DNA from: an uncultured Paracoccaceae bacterium
GTDB taxonomy: Bacteria; Pseudomonadota; Alphaproteobacteria; Rhodobacterales; Rhodobacteraceae
Direction of reading: 5' to 3'
Length of the DNA: 64,000 bases
Assembly: GCA_958439195.1 (NCBI GenBank)
Contig: OY288159.1
Coordinates: forward strand, 46,601 to 110,600
Part shown: piece by piece, positions 27,281-35,742 of the stretch
Layout: each line of letters opens with the position of its first letter
How positions within the stretch are numbered: position 1 is the stretch's first letter
Translations under genes and position numbers: made by a program
Notes under the pieces: generated by a model
What the model was told of the DNA's origin: nothing
Seen by the model: only the letters and a program-made list of their open reading frames with translations
The model's database searches: none

Positions 27281-28357
27281 TCAGACCGCCACGGCGACCT
27301 TGCCCAGAGGGCGCGAACAGCAGGCCAGGATGTAGCCATCCGCGATATCGTCATCGGTGATGCCGCCGTTATGCACCATATGCACATCGCCCGACAGTTT
27401 GCGCACCTTGCAGGTGCCGCACAGGCCAAAGGTGCAGCCGGAGGGGATATTCAGGCCGCTGGATTTCGCCACGGCCAGAACGGTGTCGGTTTCCGTGCAG
27501 GCCGTGGTGATGCCGGATGTGGCAAAGGTGATCTGCGCGGCGGCATCGGCATCGGGGGTGATGTCGTCATGGGTGGGGGCTTCGGCCTCGGTTGCCACGG
27601 GGGCCTGAAAACTTTCCTGATGGTAGTTGTTCATATCAAAGCCAAGCGCCGCCAGCATTTCGCGCACAGCCCGCATGAACGGTTCGGGGCCGCAGCAGAA
27701 TACCGCGCGTTCAAGGTAATCGGGGGCCATCAGGCCCAGCATGATCTGGGACAGGCGACCGTGATAGCCGTGCCAGACCCGGAACGCATCGGGTTCTTCG
27801 ACGGTGAAGCGCAGTTGCAGGCCCGGCACGCGGTTGGCGAATTGTTCCAGCCGTTCGCGGAAGATGATGTCGGACGGGCGGCGCGCGGCGTGAACGAACA
27901 CGATGTCGGGCATTTCGCCGGAATCCCAGGCCCATGTCGTCATCGACATCATGGGGGTGATGCCGGAGCCGGCCGAGATGAAAAGGTATTTCCGCGCCGG
28001 ATGGCGGTGAAAGCTGAAGATGCCCGAGGGGCCAAAGGCGCGCAGGCGCATCCCCGGCTTGAGGTGATCCAGCATCCAGCGCGTGCCGATGCTGCCCGGT
28101 TGCGCCTTGACCGTGATCGAGATGGACAGCGGGCGTGAGGGGCTGGACGAGATGGTATAGGTGCGCTGCACCGCGCCGCCGGGAACGGGCAGATCAAGAG
28201 TCAGGAACTGACCCGGTTGGTAATCGAACCACGCGCCCGACGGCGCGCGGAAGGTGAAGGTGGCAACGTCATCCGTTTCCGGCACGATCATCGCGCATTC
28301 CAGCGGTTCGTCATCGCGCCACGCTGCGCCGGATCCGATGCGGGTGAGGGCTGTCAT
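27281..28357 (-). CDS. gbcB: Glycine betaine demethylase reductase subunit (FAD/2Fe-2S)
   Basis: A 358-residue electron-transfer protein: an N-terminal ferredoxin-reductase part (FAD motif RTYTISSSPSRP near residue 70, then FISAGSGITPMMSM for NAD(P)H) and a C-terminal plant-type 2Fe-2S domain with C-x4-C-x2-C (SGCTFGLCGTCKV) plus the last Cys in ILACCSRP. This layout is that of GbcB, which passes electrons from NADH to the Rieske oxygenase GbcA. It begins four bases after gbcA. Similar reductases serve stachydrine and carnitine oxygenases, so the exact quaternary amine is inferred from the ABC transporter and the dimethylglycine-dehydrogenase-like gene downstream. Confidence 0.85.
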   Translation of the reverse strand: MTALTRIGSGAAWRDDEPLECAMIVPETDDVATFTFRAPSGAWFDYQPGQFLTLDLPVPGGAVQRTYTISSSPSRPLSISITVKAQPGSIGTRWMLDHLKPGMRLRAFGPSGIFSFHRHPARKYLFISAGSGITPMMSMTTWAWDSGEMPDIVFVHAARRPSDIIFRERLEQFANRVPGLQLRFTVEEPDAFRVWHGYHGRLSQIMLGLMAPDYLERAVFCCGPEPFMRAVREMLAALGFDMNNYHQESFQAPVATEAEAPTHDDITPDADAAAQITFATSGITTACTETDTVLAVAKSSGLNIPSGCTFGLCGTCKVRKLSGDVHMVHNGGITDDDIADGYILACCSRPLGKVAVAV

Positions 28358-28361
28358 GGGG

Positions 28362-29600
28362 TTACTCCGCAGCTTGGGCGTGCAGGGGGGAGAGGCGGTC
28401 GGTCATCAGGCCGACATACCAGTCGACGAACTGGATCACGCCTTCCTCTTGCAAGGTGGAATAGGGACCGGGTTCATAGGCGGGCGACAGGATGCCCTTC
28501 TGGTTTTCCTCGACCACCTGACGGTCTTCGTCATTGGTGGCCATCCAGACCGTGGTCAGGTTTTGCAGATCGTAATCCACGCCTTCCACGGCATCCTTGT
28601 GGACGAGCCATGTCGTCGTCACCTCGGTTTCCGTGGCGGAGATGGGCAGGACGCGAAAGACGATGGCGTGATCGCCGAGGAAGTGGTTCCAGGTGTTGGG
28701 GTAGTGATAGAACAACAGGCTGCCCGCATCGTTGAAGGGCATGGTTCCCATCCGGCGGGCAACGGCGGCCTTGGTGTCCATCGTGTAGCTTTCGGCGTTG
28801 TTCAGCAGCGGGATGCGCGCCAGCCGCCATTGCATCTGCGGATGATGGACAAAGCGTGACGGCAGGCCCGCCGCTTCGCAGCGCGCCCAGTGATCCATGA
28901 TGTCAGGGCTGGCCTTGTCTGGGCCTTCCATCGCGGTCATGCGGGGATTGTCGGAATAGGTGCGGCAGAGCGATGGGTGCGACCCGCCGCAGTGATAGCA
29001 TTCGCGATTGTTTTCGATCACCAGCTTCCAGTTGCCCTTTTCGACGATGGTCGAGGTATGGGCGACCTTGGCCTCTTTCAGGCCGGAAGGGGCGAGATAG
29101 GACATCAGATGTTTGGCCAGATCGGCAATCGGTGGCGGCACCTGCGCAAGGCACAGGAACACCATCCCGCCCAGATCGACGCAATGAACCTTTTTCAATC
29201 CATGCGCGGCGGGATCAAAGCCGTCTTGCATGTCGCGGGCATAGGCGAGTTTGCCGTCAAGTTCATAAGTCCATTGGTGATAAGGGCAGACGAGTTTGGG
29301 CGTGGTGCCCGTGTCCTTGGCGCAAAGCCGCTGGCCCCGGTGGCGACAGACGTTATGGAAGGCGCGGACCATGCCGTCATTCCCGCGTACGACGACCACG
29401 GGATAGGCACCGATCTGCAATGTGACGTAGCTGCCCGCCTTGGGCAGCGCGGCAGAAGGCGCGGCAAACAGCCATTCGCGGTAGAAGACGTTTTCCAGAT
29501 CGGCGGCGAAAACGCCATCATCGCAATACAGATCGCGCTCCAGCGAATAGCCCGCGCGGCGGCCTGCAAGGCGGGTATGGATTTCGGATTTGGTCAGCAT
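28362..29600 (-). CDS. gbcA: Glycine betaine demethylase, Rieske oxygenase subunit
   Basis: A 412-residue Rieske non-haem iron oxygenase. The Rieske cluster is bound by Cys85 and His87 (CRHRGQRLC) and Cys105 and His108 (CPYHQWTYELDG). The mononuclear iron site contains NRECYHCGGSHPSL. The sequence follows Pseudomonas GbcA closely over these stretches and at HKDAVEGVDYD near the C-terminus. The reaction would be O2-dependent removal of one methyl of glycine betaine, giving dimethylglycine and formaldehyde. ATG 29600 has GAGG upstream and gives the usual length; an ATG at 29657 is in frame. The transcript leader contains a cobalamin riboswitch. Confidence 0.86.
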   Translation of the reverse strand: MLTKSEIHTRLAGRRAGYSLERDLYCDDGVFAADLENVFYREWLFAAPSAALPKAGSYVTLQIGAYPVVVVRGNDGMVRAFHNVCRHRGQRLCAKDTGTTPKLVCPYHQWTYELDGKLAYARDMQDGFDPAAHGLKKVHCVDLGGMVFLCLAQVPPPIADLAKHLMSYLAPSGLKEAKVAHTSTIVEKGNWKLVIENNRECYHCGGSHPSLCRTYSDNPRMTAMEGPDKASPDIMDHWARCEAAGLPSRFVHHPQMQWRLARIPLLNNAESYTMDTKAAVARRMGTMPFNDAGSLLFYHYPNTWNHFLGDHAIVFRVLPISATETEVTTTWLVHKDAVEGVDYDLQNLTTVWMATNDEDRQVVEENQKGILSPAYEPGPYSTLQEEGVIQFVDWYVGLMTDRLSPLHAQAAE

Positions 29601-29722
29601 CGTGCCTCGCGGTTCCGCGCATCCCCGCGCGGATTGGGTGGGTGGGACGGAAGGCATGGCTGGCCGGACTGCGGCATGGCCGCAGCACAGGCGCAGACCC
29701 CGCCCACCGCGGTTGCGTCACA

Positions 29723-29898
29723 GCAAGGCTGGTTTCCGGGCTTGGAAGCTGGCCCTTGCGGGCCTGTGCGCGACGCCTTCCCAGGGGGCTCCTCCCATCC
29801 CAGTGGCCAATGTCGCGCCCGTCTTCCCTACCGTTGCGGGGGCAGCGCCGGAATTGCACCGGCTTCCCAATTCTCCGCCCCGAAAGGCGGCACCTTGC
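29723..29898 (-). ncRNA. Cobalamin (B12) riboswitch in the gbcA leader
   Basis: Read leftward, the region matches the cobalamin aptamer part by part. P1 arms are GCAAGG (29893-29898) and CCTTGC (29723-29728). The core stem is GCCGGTGCAATTCCGGC (29847-29863), followed by GCTGCCCCCGCAACGGTA. GCCACTG (29801-29807) and CTGGGAAGGCG (29774-29784) come next. The B12 box AAGCCCGGAAACCAGCC is at 29727-29743. It ends 122 bases before the gbcA ATG on the same strand. Just before the gbcA ribosome site a CCGCGC / GCGCGG hairpin could serve as expression platform by hiding GAGG. Known members switch genes off when cobalamin is bound. Confidence 0.93.
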
Positions 29899-30163
29899 GG
29901 GGTGGAAAATAGGCGATCCGTGCTTTGGGCGCGGATGAATTGCGACCAGTGGCGATGATTCAACGGCACGGCGAAGCTGTGCGGGCCAAAGTGGCGAAAA
30001 GGCGGCATCGTCGGCTTTGTCTTCCGTCACCCAAAGGCACAAAAGCACGCGCCTTCTGGCACCTGATCCCGGTGCGCCGGCCGGGTGGCGGGCAAAGATG
30101 GGCACAAGGGCAAGGGCGGGTGGCTGAAGCCCGGATCTGGTGACAAGGCACAGGGTCGGGTGT
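29899..30163. other. Intergenic stretch upstream of the riboswitch
   Basis: About 265 bases between the end of the 30164-30868 gene and the riboswitch, both leftward. It must hold the promoter of the gbcA transcript. With the riboswitch and leader, the gene-free stretch totals 563 bases (29601-30163). I see no further gene; short ORFs here have no family features. Confidence 0.4.
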
Positions 30164-30868
30164 TCAGGGTGCCTTTACGTAATGTCCCTGGATCGGTGCC
30201 GAAAAGGTCGGATCGCTGGCCGGACGGCGGCAGGCATAGACCAGAAGATGCGGACCGGACAGCGCGAGTTCACCGCCACGTGGGCGACCTGTCGGATCGG
30301 GAATGGGCGTGATGCGGAGGGGTGATTTGCGCGGGACGATGGACACCTCCAGCATTTCATAGCCGCGCGCATGGTGCCAATAGCGCCACGGCACATCAGG
30401 CCCGGTTTGAAAGAACCCGTGGCCGAACCAGCCATCGCAGGACACGAAGGACATGAAGATGCCACCGGGTGCCAGCAAGGCGTGGCATGTGTCGAGCGCG
30501 GTTCCGATGTGAAAGATGTGTTCAGTGGTTCCCCCGTCGATCACCAGATCGAATTGACCACGCAATTCGGGAGGGCAGGGGGTGTTGAGATCATGGATAT
30601 GCTGCGCGCCCTCGGCATCCGTGAAATCCATCGCCTCGATCGGCGGATATCCAAGTTCCGTGAACAGGGCTTCGGAAAAGCCGTCCGGTTGTGTGATCGC
30701 CTCTTGCGTCGTCTGGATGCCCAAATCGGACAGGGCGGCGATGAATCGGTCCATCCGGCCCGGTTTCATGTGGATCTTTTGCCGCCCCAGGATGATCGCA
30801 CGGCGCGCAGGGGCGATTTCGGCACGGTGACGGGCAAGGAAAAGGCCCGGGATCATACTAATACCCAT
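30164..30868 (-). CDS. SAM-methyltransferase-like protein of unknown function
   Basis: A 234-residue protein with Rossmann methyltransferase traits in its middle: FDLVIDGGTTEHIFHIGTAL, then LLAPGGIFMSFVSCDGWFGH, resembling the motif around the acidic residue after the SAM fold and post-motif III. A clear glycine-rich motif I is not seen; IILGRQKIHMKP at residue 26 is in its expected place but degenerate. It may be a methyltransferase that binds SAM differently or has lost activity. ATG 30868 or the in-frame ATG 30856 could be the start. No operon partner is evident. The function is unknown. Confidence 0.6.
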   Translation of the reverse strand: MGISMIPGLFLARHRAEIAPARRAIILGRQKIHMKPGRMDRFIAALSDLGIQTTQEAITQPDGFSEALFTELGYPPIEAMDFTDAEGAQHIHDLNTPCPPELRGQFDLVIDGGTTEHIFHIGTALDTCHALLAPGGIFMSFVSCDGWFGHGFFQTGPDVPWRYWHHARGYEMLEVSIVPRKSPLRITPIPDPTGRPRGGELALSGPHLLVYACRRPASDPTFSAPIQGHYVKAP

Positions 30869-31224
30869 CAGATTCTACTCATGCTTTGGATCCTGCGGGT
30901 CGTCGCACCGCTTGCACCGGACTGTCCTTCGGACCGAAGGGCGATTCAAGTCGTTCCTTTCGGCAATGTGCAATCTGCTGAAGCGCCGGTTGGTCTTTGT
31001 CTGATCGGGAGGGTTCATGCGACGTGGGACAGCGGCGGGGAACACCGGCGCAGGCCTTGGCCATTTGGTCATCGTGCCGGCCATGTCGGCACCTGGAACG
31101 CTGTGGGGTGCAGGCGGTTTCGGGGAAACGTTTACGCCTTCTTTACGGCTTCAGACCGGTTCTCCCATAGCGCCCTTACGCCGTCGCGGCACATCCATCG
31201 GGTGCAAAAAACCGGAGATGCACC
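30869..31224. promoter_or_regulatory. Divergent region upstream of kdp, with candidate KdpE half-sites
   Basis: 356 bases between the leftward 30164-30868 gene and the kdp operon. Two TTTACG hexamers (31131-31136 and 31142-31147) start 11 bases apart, one helical turn, about 80 bases before the first kdp small ORF. KdpE of other bacteria binds T-rich direct repeats in this position, so they are candidates. A perfect palindrome CCTTCGG-A-CCGAAGG lies at 30926-30940, nearer the other gene. No additional gene is visible. Confidence 0.4.
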
Positions 31225-31308
31225 ATGCTGGACCTGATCTACCTGACCCTTGGTCTTGTCGCCTTTGCAGCGGCTGGGCTTTGCGTCCGTGCGGCCGAGC
31301 GGATGTGA
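31225..31308 (+). CDS. 27-residue membrane peptide preceding kdpF
   Basis: ATG 31225 is preceded at eight bases by GGAG and encodes a short peptide, MLDLIYLTLGLVAFAAAGLC followed by VRAAERM. It has one hydrophobic helix and a basic C-terminus. It ends 10 bases before kdpF and resembles it in design (short acidic N-terminus, single helix). Its good ribosome site and place at the head of the operon argue that it is translated, possibly as an extra small subunit of the Kdp complex. I know of no experimental data on it. Confidence 0.6.
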   Translation: MLDLIYLTLGLVAFAAAGLCVRAAERM

Positions 31309-31318
31309 GGGCGCTGCC

Positions 31319-31405
31319 ATGTTCGATCTGATCCTAGGGCTTGCCGTAGCGGTTGGCCTTTTTGTCTATCTTGCTTTTGCGCTTTTGCGCCCGGGCCGGT
31401 TCTAA
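31319..31405 (+). CDS. kdpF: KdpF small subunit of potassium-transporting ATPase
   Basis: A 28-residue peptide, MFDLILGLAVAVGLFVYLAF then ALLRPGRF, a single membrane helix ending in the R-P-x-R/K-F motif typical of KdpF. It lies 10 bases before kdpA, in the standard place. KdpF stabilises the KdpFABC complex in the inner membrane. Confidence 0.9.
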   Translation: MFDLILGLAVAVGLFVYLAFALLRPGRF

Positions 31406-31415
31406 GGGCCGTAGA

Positions 31416-33107
31416 ATGACCTTGATTTCATATGCGGTCTACTTCTTGGCCCTTGGCGGCCTTGCCTGGGTGTTGGCCATCTGGCTGGCACAGGTCTATG
31501 CCGGTGCGCTGCCAAGGTCTTTCCTGCGGATCGAGGGTGCGCTGCTGCGTGCCTGTGGGGCTGCGCCAGACCGGGGGATGACCTGGGGAAGTTATGCGCT
31601 GGCCGTGCTTGGCTTTAATGCCGCGGGCTTTGTCATGCTGTATGCGGTCCTGCGTGCGCAAGGCTGGATGCCGATGAACCCCGACGGCATCGGCGGCATG
31701 GCCCCCGATCTTGCGTTCAACACCGCCGTCAGCTTCGTGACCAACACCAATTGGCAGGCCTATTCCGGCGAGGCGCAGTTGAGTTATCTGTCGCAGATGG
31801 CCGGGTTGACCGTGCAGAATTTTGTCAGTGCAGCCACGGGAATGGCCGTCGCCGTCGCGGTGACCAGAGGATTTGTTGCCAAAGGCGGTATCGGTGCCAC
31901 GAAAGGATCGTTCCTTGGAAATTTCTGGGTTGATCTGACCCGGTCTGTCCTGTGGGTTTTGCTGCCGCTCTCGGTTGTTCTGGCCCTTTTCCTTGCTTGG
32001 CAGGGCGTGCCGCAGACTTTGCAGGGGGCCGTGGTCGCGTCGGGCATCGAAGGGGAGGGGCAGGTGATCGCCCGTGGGCCGGCTGCTGCGCAGATCGCCA
32101 TCAAGCAACTTGGCACCAATGGCGGTGGGTTCTTTGGCGTGAATTCGGCCCATCCGTATGAGAACCCGACGCTTGCTTCGAACATGGCGCAATCCCTGTC
32201 GATCCTGCTGATCCCTGTGGCGTTCTGTTTTCTGTTCGGGCGGATGGCAGGCGACCGGAGGCAGGGGTGGGCGATCTTTGCCGCGATGGCGGTGATGTTT
32301 GCCGCAGGGCTTGTCGTTATCCACGGCTATGAAGTTGCGGGCAACGCGATGTTGGGGGCCGGTCCCAACATGGAAGGCAAGGAGCAACGTTTCGGTCCAA
32401 TGCTTTCGGCCCTGTGGGCCGCATCGACCACAGCGGCGTCGAACGGTTCGGTGAATGCGATGCATGACAGTTTCATGCCGCTGTCTGGTCTGGTCATGCT
32501 GATCTTCATGCAAATCGGCGAAGTCATCTTTGGCGGTGTGGGTGCCGGGCTTTACGGGATGCTGCTTTATGTGGTGTTGGCCGTCTTTCTGGCCGGGCTG
32601 ATGGTGGGGCGGACGCCAGAATACCTTGGCCGCAAGATCGAGGCGCGCGAGGTGACCTTGGCTGTGCTGGCCTTTCTGTCGATGCCGATCGGCATTCTGG
32701 TTGGTGGGGCAGTGGCGGCGACAGTGCCAGTGGCCTTGGCCGCCGTTCAGGAACCTGGGCCCCACGGGATGAGCGAAATTCTTTACGCGTATTCCAGCGC
32801 GACGGGCAATAACGGGTCGGCCTTCGGAGGTTTTGGCGCGGCCCTGCCTTGGCACAACACGGTGCTGGGGATCATCATGCTGCTCGGCCGCTATGCGATC
32901 ATCGTGCCCATGCTGGCCATCGCCGGGTCGATGATCCGCAAGCCACAGGCCCCTGTCACCAACGGCACCTTTCCGACGCATGGACCAATCTTTGTTACGC
33001 TTCTGGTCCTTACCGTGGTGATCCTGGGCGCCTTGACCTTTTTCCCCGTTCTCGCCCTTGGCCCCCTTGCGGAAGAAACCGCACGGCTGTCCGGGCTGCG
33101 ATTTTGA
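31416..33107 (+). CDS. kdpA: KdpA potassium-binding channel-like subunit
   Basis: A 563-residue membrane protein, close to the usual 557. It is the K+-selective subunit, with four P-loops carrying the filter glycines: TNTNWQAYSGE, IKQLGTNGGGFFGVNSAHPY, AASNGSVNAMHDS and SSATGNNGSAFGGF are clear. ATG 31416 is used because the longer ORF would overlap kdpF. With KdpB it imports potassium at very low external concentrations. It is second in the kdpFABC operon, and its 3' end is eight bases from kdpB. Confidence 0.97.
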   Translation: MTLISYAVYFLALGGLAWVLAIWLAQVYAGALPRSFLRIEGALLRACGAAPDRGMTWGSYALAVLGFNAAGFVMLYAVLRAQGWMPMNPDGIGGMAPDLAFNTAVSFVTNTNWQAYSGEAQLSYLSQMAGLTVQNFVSAATGMAVAVAVTRGFVAKGGIGATKGSFLGNFWVDLTRSVLWVLLPLSVVLALFLAWQGVPQTLQGAVVASGIEGEGQVIARGPAAAQIAIKQLGTNGGGFFGVNSAHPYENPTLASNMAQSLSILLIPVAFCFLFGRMAGDRRQGWAIFAAMAVMFAAGLVVIHGYEVAGNAMLGAGPNMEGKEQRFGPMLSALWAASTTAASNGSVNAMHDSFMPLSGLVMLIFMQIGEVIFGGVGAGLYGMLLYVVLAVFLAGLMVGRTPEYLGRKIEAREVTLAVLAFLSMPIGILVGGAVAATVPVALAAVQEPGPHGMSEILYAYSSATGNNGSAFGGFGAALPWHNTVLGIIMLLGRYAIIVPMLAIAGSMIRKPQAPVTNGTFPTHGPIFVTLLVLTVVILGALTFFPVLALGPLAEETARLSGLRF

Positions 33108-33115
33108 GGCAGATC

Positions 33116-35152
33116 ATGACAAAACAAGCTGAACCCGCCGCTCTTTCCGGCCTTTACCCTGCCGCAATCAGGCAGAGCGTGACCAAGCTGGACCCCAGAA
33201 GCCTGTGGAAGAACCCTGTCATGTTCGTCACGGCGGTGGTGGCCGCGATGACGACGGTGCTGGGCCTGCGCGATCTGCTGGCCGGAAGCGTCGGCGCAGG
33301 GACATCGCTGCACATTGCGCTTTGGCTTTGGCTTTGCGTCCTGTTCGCCAATTTCGCCGAGGCCCTGGCCGAAGGGCGCGGCAGGGCGCGGGCAGATACG
33401 CTGCGGGCCACAAAATCGGAAACCCGTGTCCGCAGTCTTGGCGCGCCGGATGATGATCCGGCGACCGGGGTGGAAACCCTTTCAACCGCGCTGCGCCTTG
33501 GACAATTCGTGCATGTGGCCGCGGGCGAGATCATCCCCGCCGACGGCGAGGCTGTGCGCGGCGTGGCGTCGGTCAACGAAAGCGCGATTACCGGGGAAAG
33601 TGCGCCGGTGATCCGTGAGGCCGGGGGTGACCGATCGTCGGTCACGGGGGGGACGACTGTGGTGTCGGACTGGTTGGTGATCCGGGTGACGGCCGAACCG
33701 GGAAAAAGCTTTCTGGACCGGATGATCGCATTGGTCGAAGGGGCCGAGCGGCAGAAGACACCGAACGAAATCGCCCTGAATATCCTGCTGGTTGGGCTGA
33801 CGCTGATCTTTCTGTTCGTCGTGGTGACCTTGCCCGCCTTTGCCAGCTATTCCGGCGCGACGATCCCGGTTGTCGTTCTGGGGGCGTTATTTGTGACATT
33901 GATCCCGACCACCATCGGCGGGCTGCTGTCGGCCATCGGTATCGCAGGCATGGACCGGCTGGTGAAGGCGAATGTGATCGCCAAGTCTGGCCGTGCGGTC
34001 GAAGCGGCAGGGGATGTGGATACGCTGCTTCTGGACAAGACCGGCACGATCACCTTTGGCAACAGAATGGCCGACGCGCTGATCCCGGCACCGGGGGTTG
34101 ACCTGCGCAGGCTGGCCGAGGCGGCTGCGCTGGCCTCGCTTGCCGATGAAACGCCCGAGGGCAAGTCGATCGTCGAGAAGGCGCGTGAGGTGCTGGGTGC
34201 GGTGCCTGCGATGCCGTCGCGGGCCGAAGCTGTGGCCTTTTCAGCGCAAACCCGGCTTTCCGGTCTGGATCTGGTCGATGGGCGCAGCTTTCGCAAAGGT
34301 GCAACCGATGCGGTCATTCGGCTGACTGCCAAGACACCGCCTGTTGCGCTGGGTGCGCAGGTTGATGCTATCGCACGGTCCGGGGGGACGCCGCTTCTGG
34401 TGGCGGAAGGAAATGAAATCCTTGGCGTCGTGCATCTGAAAGACATCGTGAAACCCGGCGTGCGCGACCGGTTCGCCGAACTGCGCGCGATGGGTATCCG
34501 CACGGTAATGATCACCGGAGACAACCCCTTGACCGCCGCCGCCATAGCCGCCGAGGCAGGGGTGGATGACTTTCTTGCCGAAGCGACGCCAGAGATGAAA
34601 CTTGACCTGATCCGCCGTGAACAGGCCGGCGGGCGGCTGGTTGCCATGTGTGGTGACGGGTCGAACGATGCGCCCGCCCTTGCCCAGGCCGATGTGGGCG
34701 TGGCGATGAACGCCGGAACATCCGCAGCGAAAGAGGCGGCGAACCTGATCGATCTGGACAGTGACCCGACCAAGTTGATCGAGGTGGTGCTGGTGGGAAA
34801 GCAGCTTTTGATCAGCCGGGGGGCGCTGACCACGTTCAGTATCGCCAATGACGTGGCAAAGTATTTTGCCATCCTGCCCGCCGTCTTTGTTGCGGCCTAT
34901 CCGGGATTGGGTGCGCTGAACATCATGGGGCTTGCCTCGCCGAGTTCGGCCATCCTGTCGGCTGTGATTTTCAATGCTTTGATCCTTGTTGCGCTGGTGC
35001 CGCTGGCGCTGCGCGGGGTTCGCTACAGGCCGGCGACGGCTGCGGCGCTGTTGCAGCGCAACCTGCTGATCTATGGCCTGGGTGGTTTGATCGTGCCGTT
35101 TCTGGGCATAAAGGCCATCGACCTGACACTTGTCGCATTGAACCTTGTCTGA
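33116..35152 (+). CDS. kdpB: KdpB P-type ATPase subunit
   Basis: A 678-residue P-type ATPase. The phosphorylated aspartate is in LLLDKTGTITFGN. Upstream is SVNESAITGESAPVIREAGG (actuator TGES), and downstream are MITGDNPLTAAAIA and CGDGSNDAPALAQADVGVAM. KdpB hydrolyses ATP and drives K+ delivered through KdpA. ATG 33116 gives a length near the 682 residues of E. coli KdpB. It is eight bases past kdpA and eleven before kdpC. Nothing is missing from the catalytic set. Confidence 0.97.
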   Translation: MTKQAEPAALSGLYPAAIRQSVTKLDPRSLWKNPVMFVTAVVAAMTTVLGLRDLLAGSVGAGTSLHIALWLWLCVLFANFAEALAEGRGRARADTLRATKSETRVRSLGAPDDDPATGVETLSTALRLGQFVHVAAGEIIPADGEAVRGVASVNESAITGESAPVIREAGGDRSSVTGGTTVVSDWLVIRVTAEPGKSFLDRMIALVEGAERQKTPNEIALNILLVGLTLIFLFVVVTLPAFASYSGATIPVVVLGALFVTLIPTTIGGLLSAIGIAGMDRLVKANVIAKSGRAVEAAGDVDTLLLDKTGTITFGNRMADALIPAPGVDLRRLAEAAALASLADETPEGKSIVEKAREVLGAVPAMPSRAEAVAFSAQTRLSGLDLVDGRSFRKGATDAVIRLTAKTPPVALGAQVDAIARSGGTPLLVAEGNEILGVVHLKDIVKPGVRDRFAELRAMGIRTVMITGDNPLTAAAIAAEAGVDDFLAEATPEMKLDLIRREQAGGRLVAMCGDGSNDAPALAQADVGVAMNAGTSAAKEAANLIDLDSDPTKLIEVVLVGKQLLISRGALTTFSIANDVAKYFAILPAVFVAAYPGLGALNIMGLASPSSAILSAVIFNALILVALVPLALRGVRYRPATAAALLQRNLLIYGLGGLIVPFLGIKAIDLTLVALNLV

Positions 35153-35163
35153 AAGGCGTCCCC

Positions 35164-35742
35164 ATGTTTGCACATCTTCGCCCGGCAGTTACCCTGTGTC
35201 TGTTGTTCACCGTTCTGACCGGACTTGGCTATCCGCTGGCGATAACCGGCATTGCGCAGGTGCTGTTCCCCGCAAAGGCGAATGGCAGTCTGATCGAACG
35301 GGATGGCGTGGTCATCGGGTCTTCCCTGATCGCTCAGCCCTTTGCAGGCGCGGGCTATCTGCATCCGCGCCCGTCGGCATCGGGGTGGAATGCGGCTGGA
35401 ACGGGGGCATCGAACCTTGGCCCCACATCGGCGGCGTTGATCGCAGCGGTTGCCGAACGAAGGGCGGCATGGGAAGCCACCAACGACGAGACGGCCCCGA
35501 TAGATGCTGTAACGGCCAGTGGGTCGGGTCTTGATCCCGATGTGAGCGTGGCCAATGCAATTGGTCAGGTGGAGCGGATTGCTGCGGCGCGAGCCGTGGA
35601 CCCGGCGGTGATCCGCGCACTGATCGAAGCGGCGGTGGAACCGCCCTTGATGGGTCTTTTCGGCCAGGCGCGGGTGAATGTGCTTTTGACGAATATCGCG
35701 CTTGACGGGGCCTTTCCGTTACCCACCGCTATTGGCGAATGA
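35164..35742 (+). CDS. kdpC: KdpC subunit of potassium-transporting ATPase
   Basis: A 192-residue protein with a single N-terminal membrane helix (AVTLCLLFTVLTGLGYPLAI) and the periplasmic KdpC domain: GSSLIAQPFAGAGYLHPRPS and GTGASNLGPTS are family signatures, and DPAVIRALIEAAVEPPLMGL ends the domain. It helps assemble the KdpFABC complex and raises its potassium affinity. The stop overlaps the start of kdpD by four bases. Confidence 0.96.
   Translation: MFAHLRPAVTLCLLFTVLTGLGYPLAITGIAQVLFPAKANGSLIERDGVVIGSSLIAQPFAGAGYLHPRPSASGWNAAGTGASNLGPTSAALIAAVAERRAAWEATNDETAPIDAVTASGSGLDPDVSVANAIGQVERIAAARAVDPAVIRALIEAAVEPPLMGLFGQARVNVLLTNIALDGAFPLPTAIGE

Noticed and set aside
29701..29898. Rightward coding ORFs over the riboswitch region
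   Set aside because: The conserved bases follow the cobalamin aptamer on the leftward strand; the ORFs have no protein similarity.
31428..32981. 517-codon leftward ORF opposite kdpA
   Set aside because: Antisense shadow of a clear kdpA; low-complexity His/Arg/Gln-rich product.
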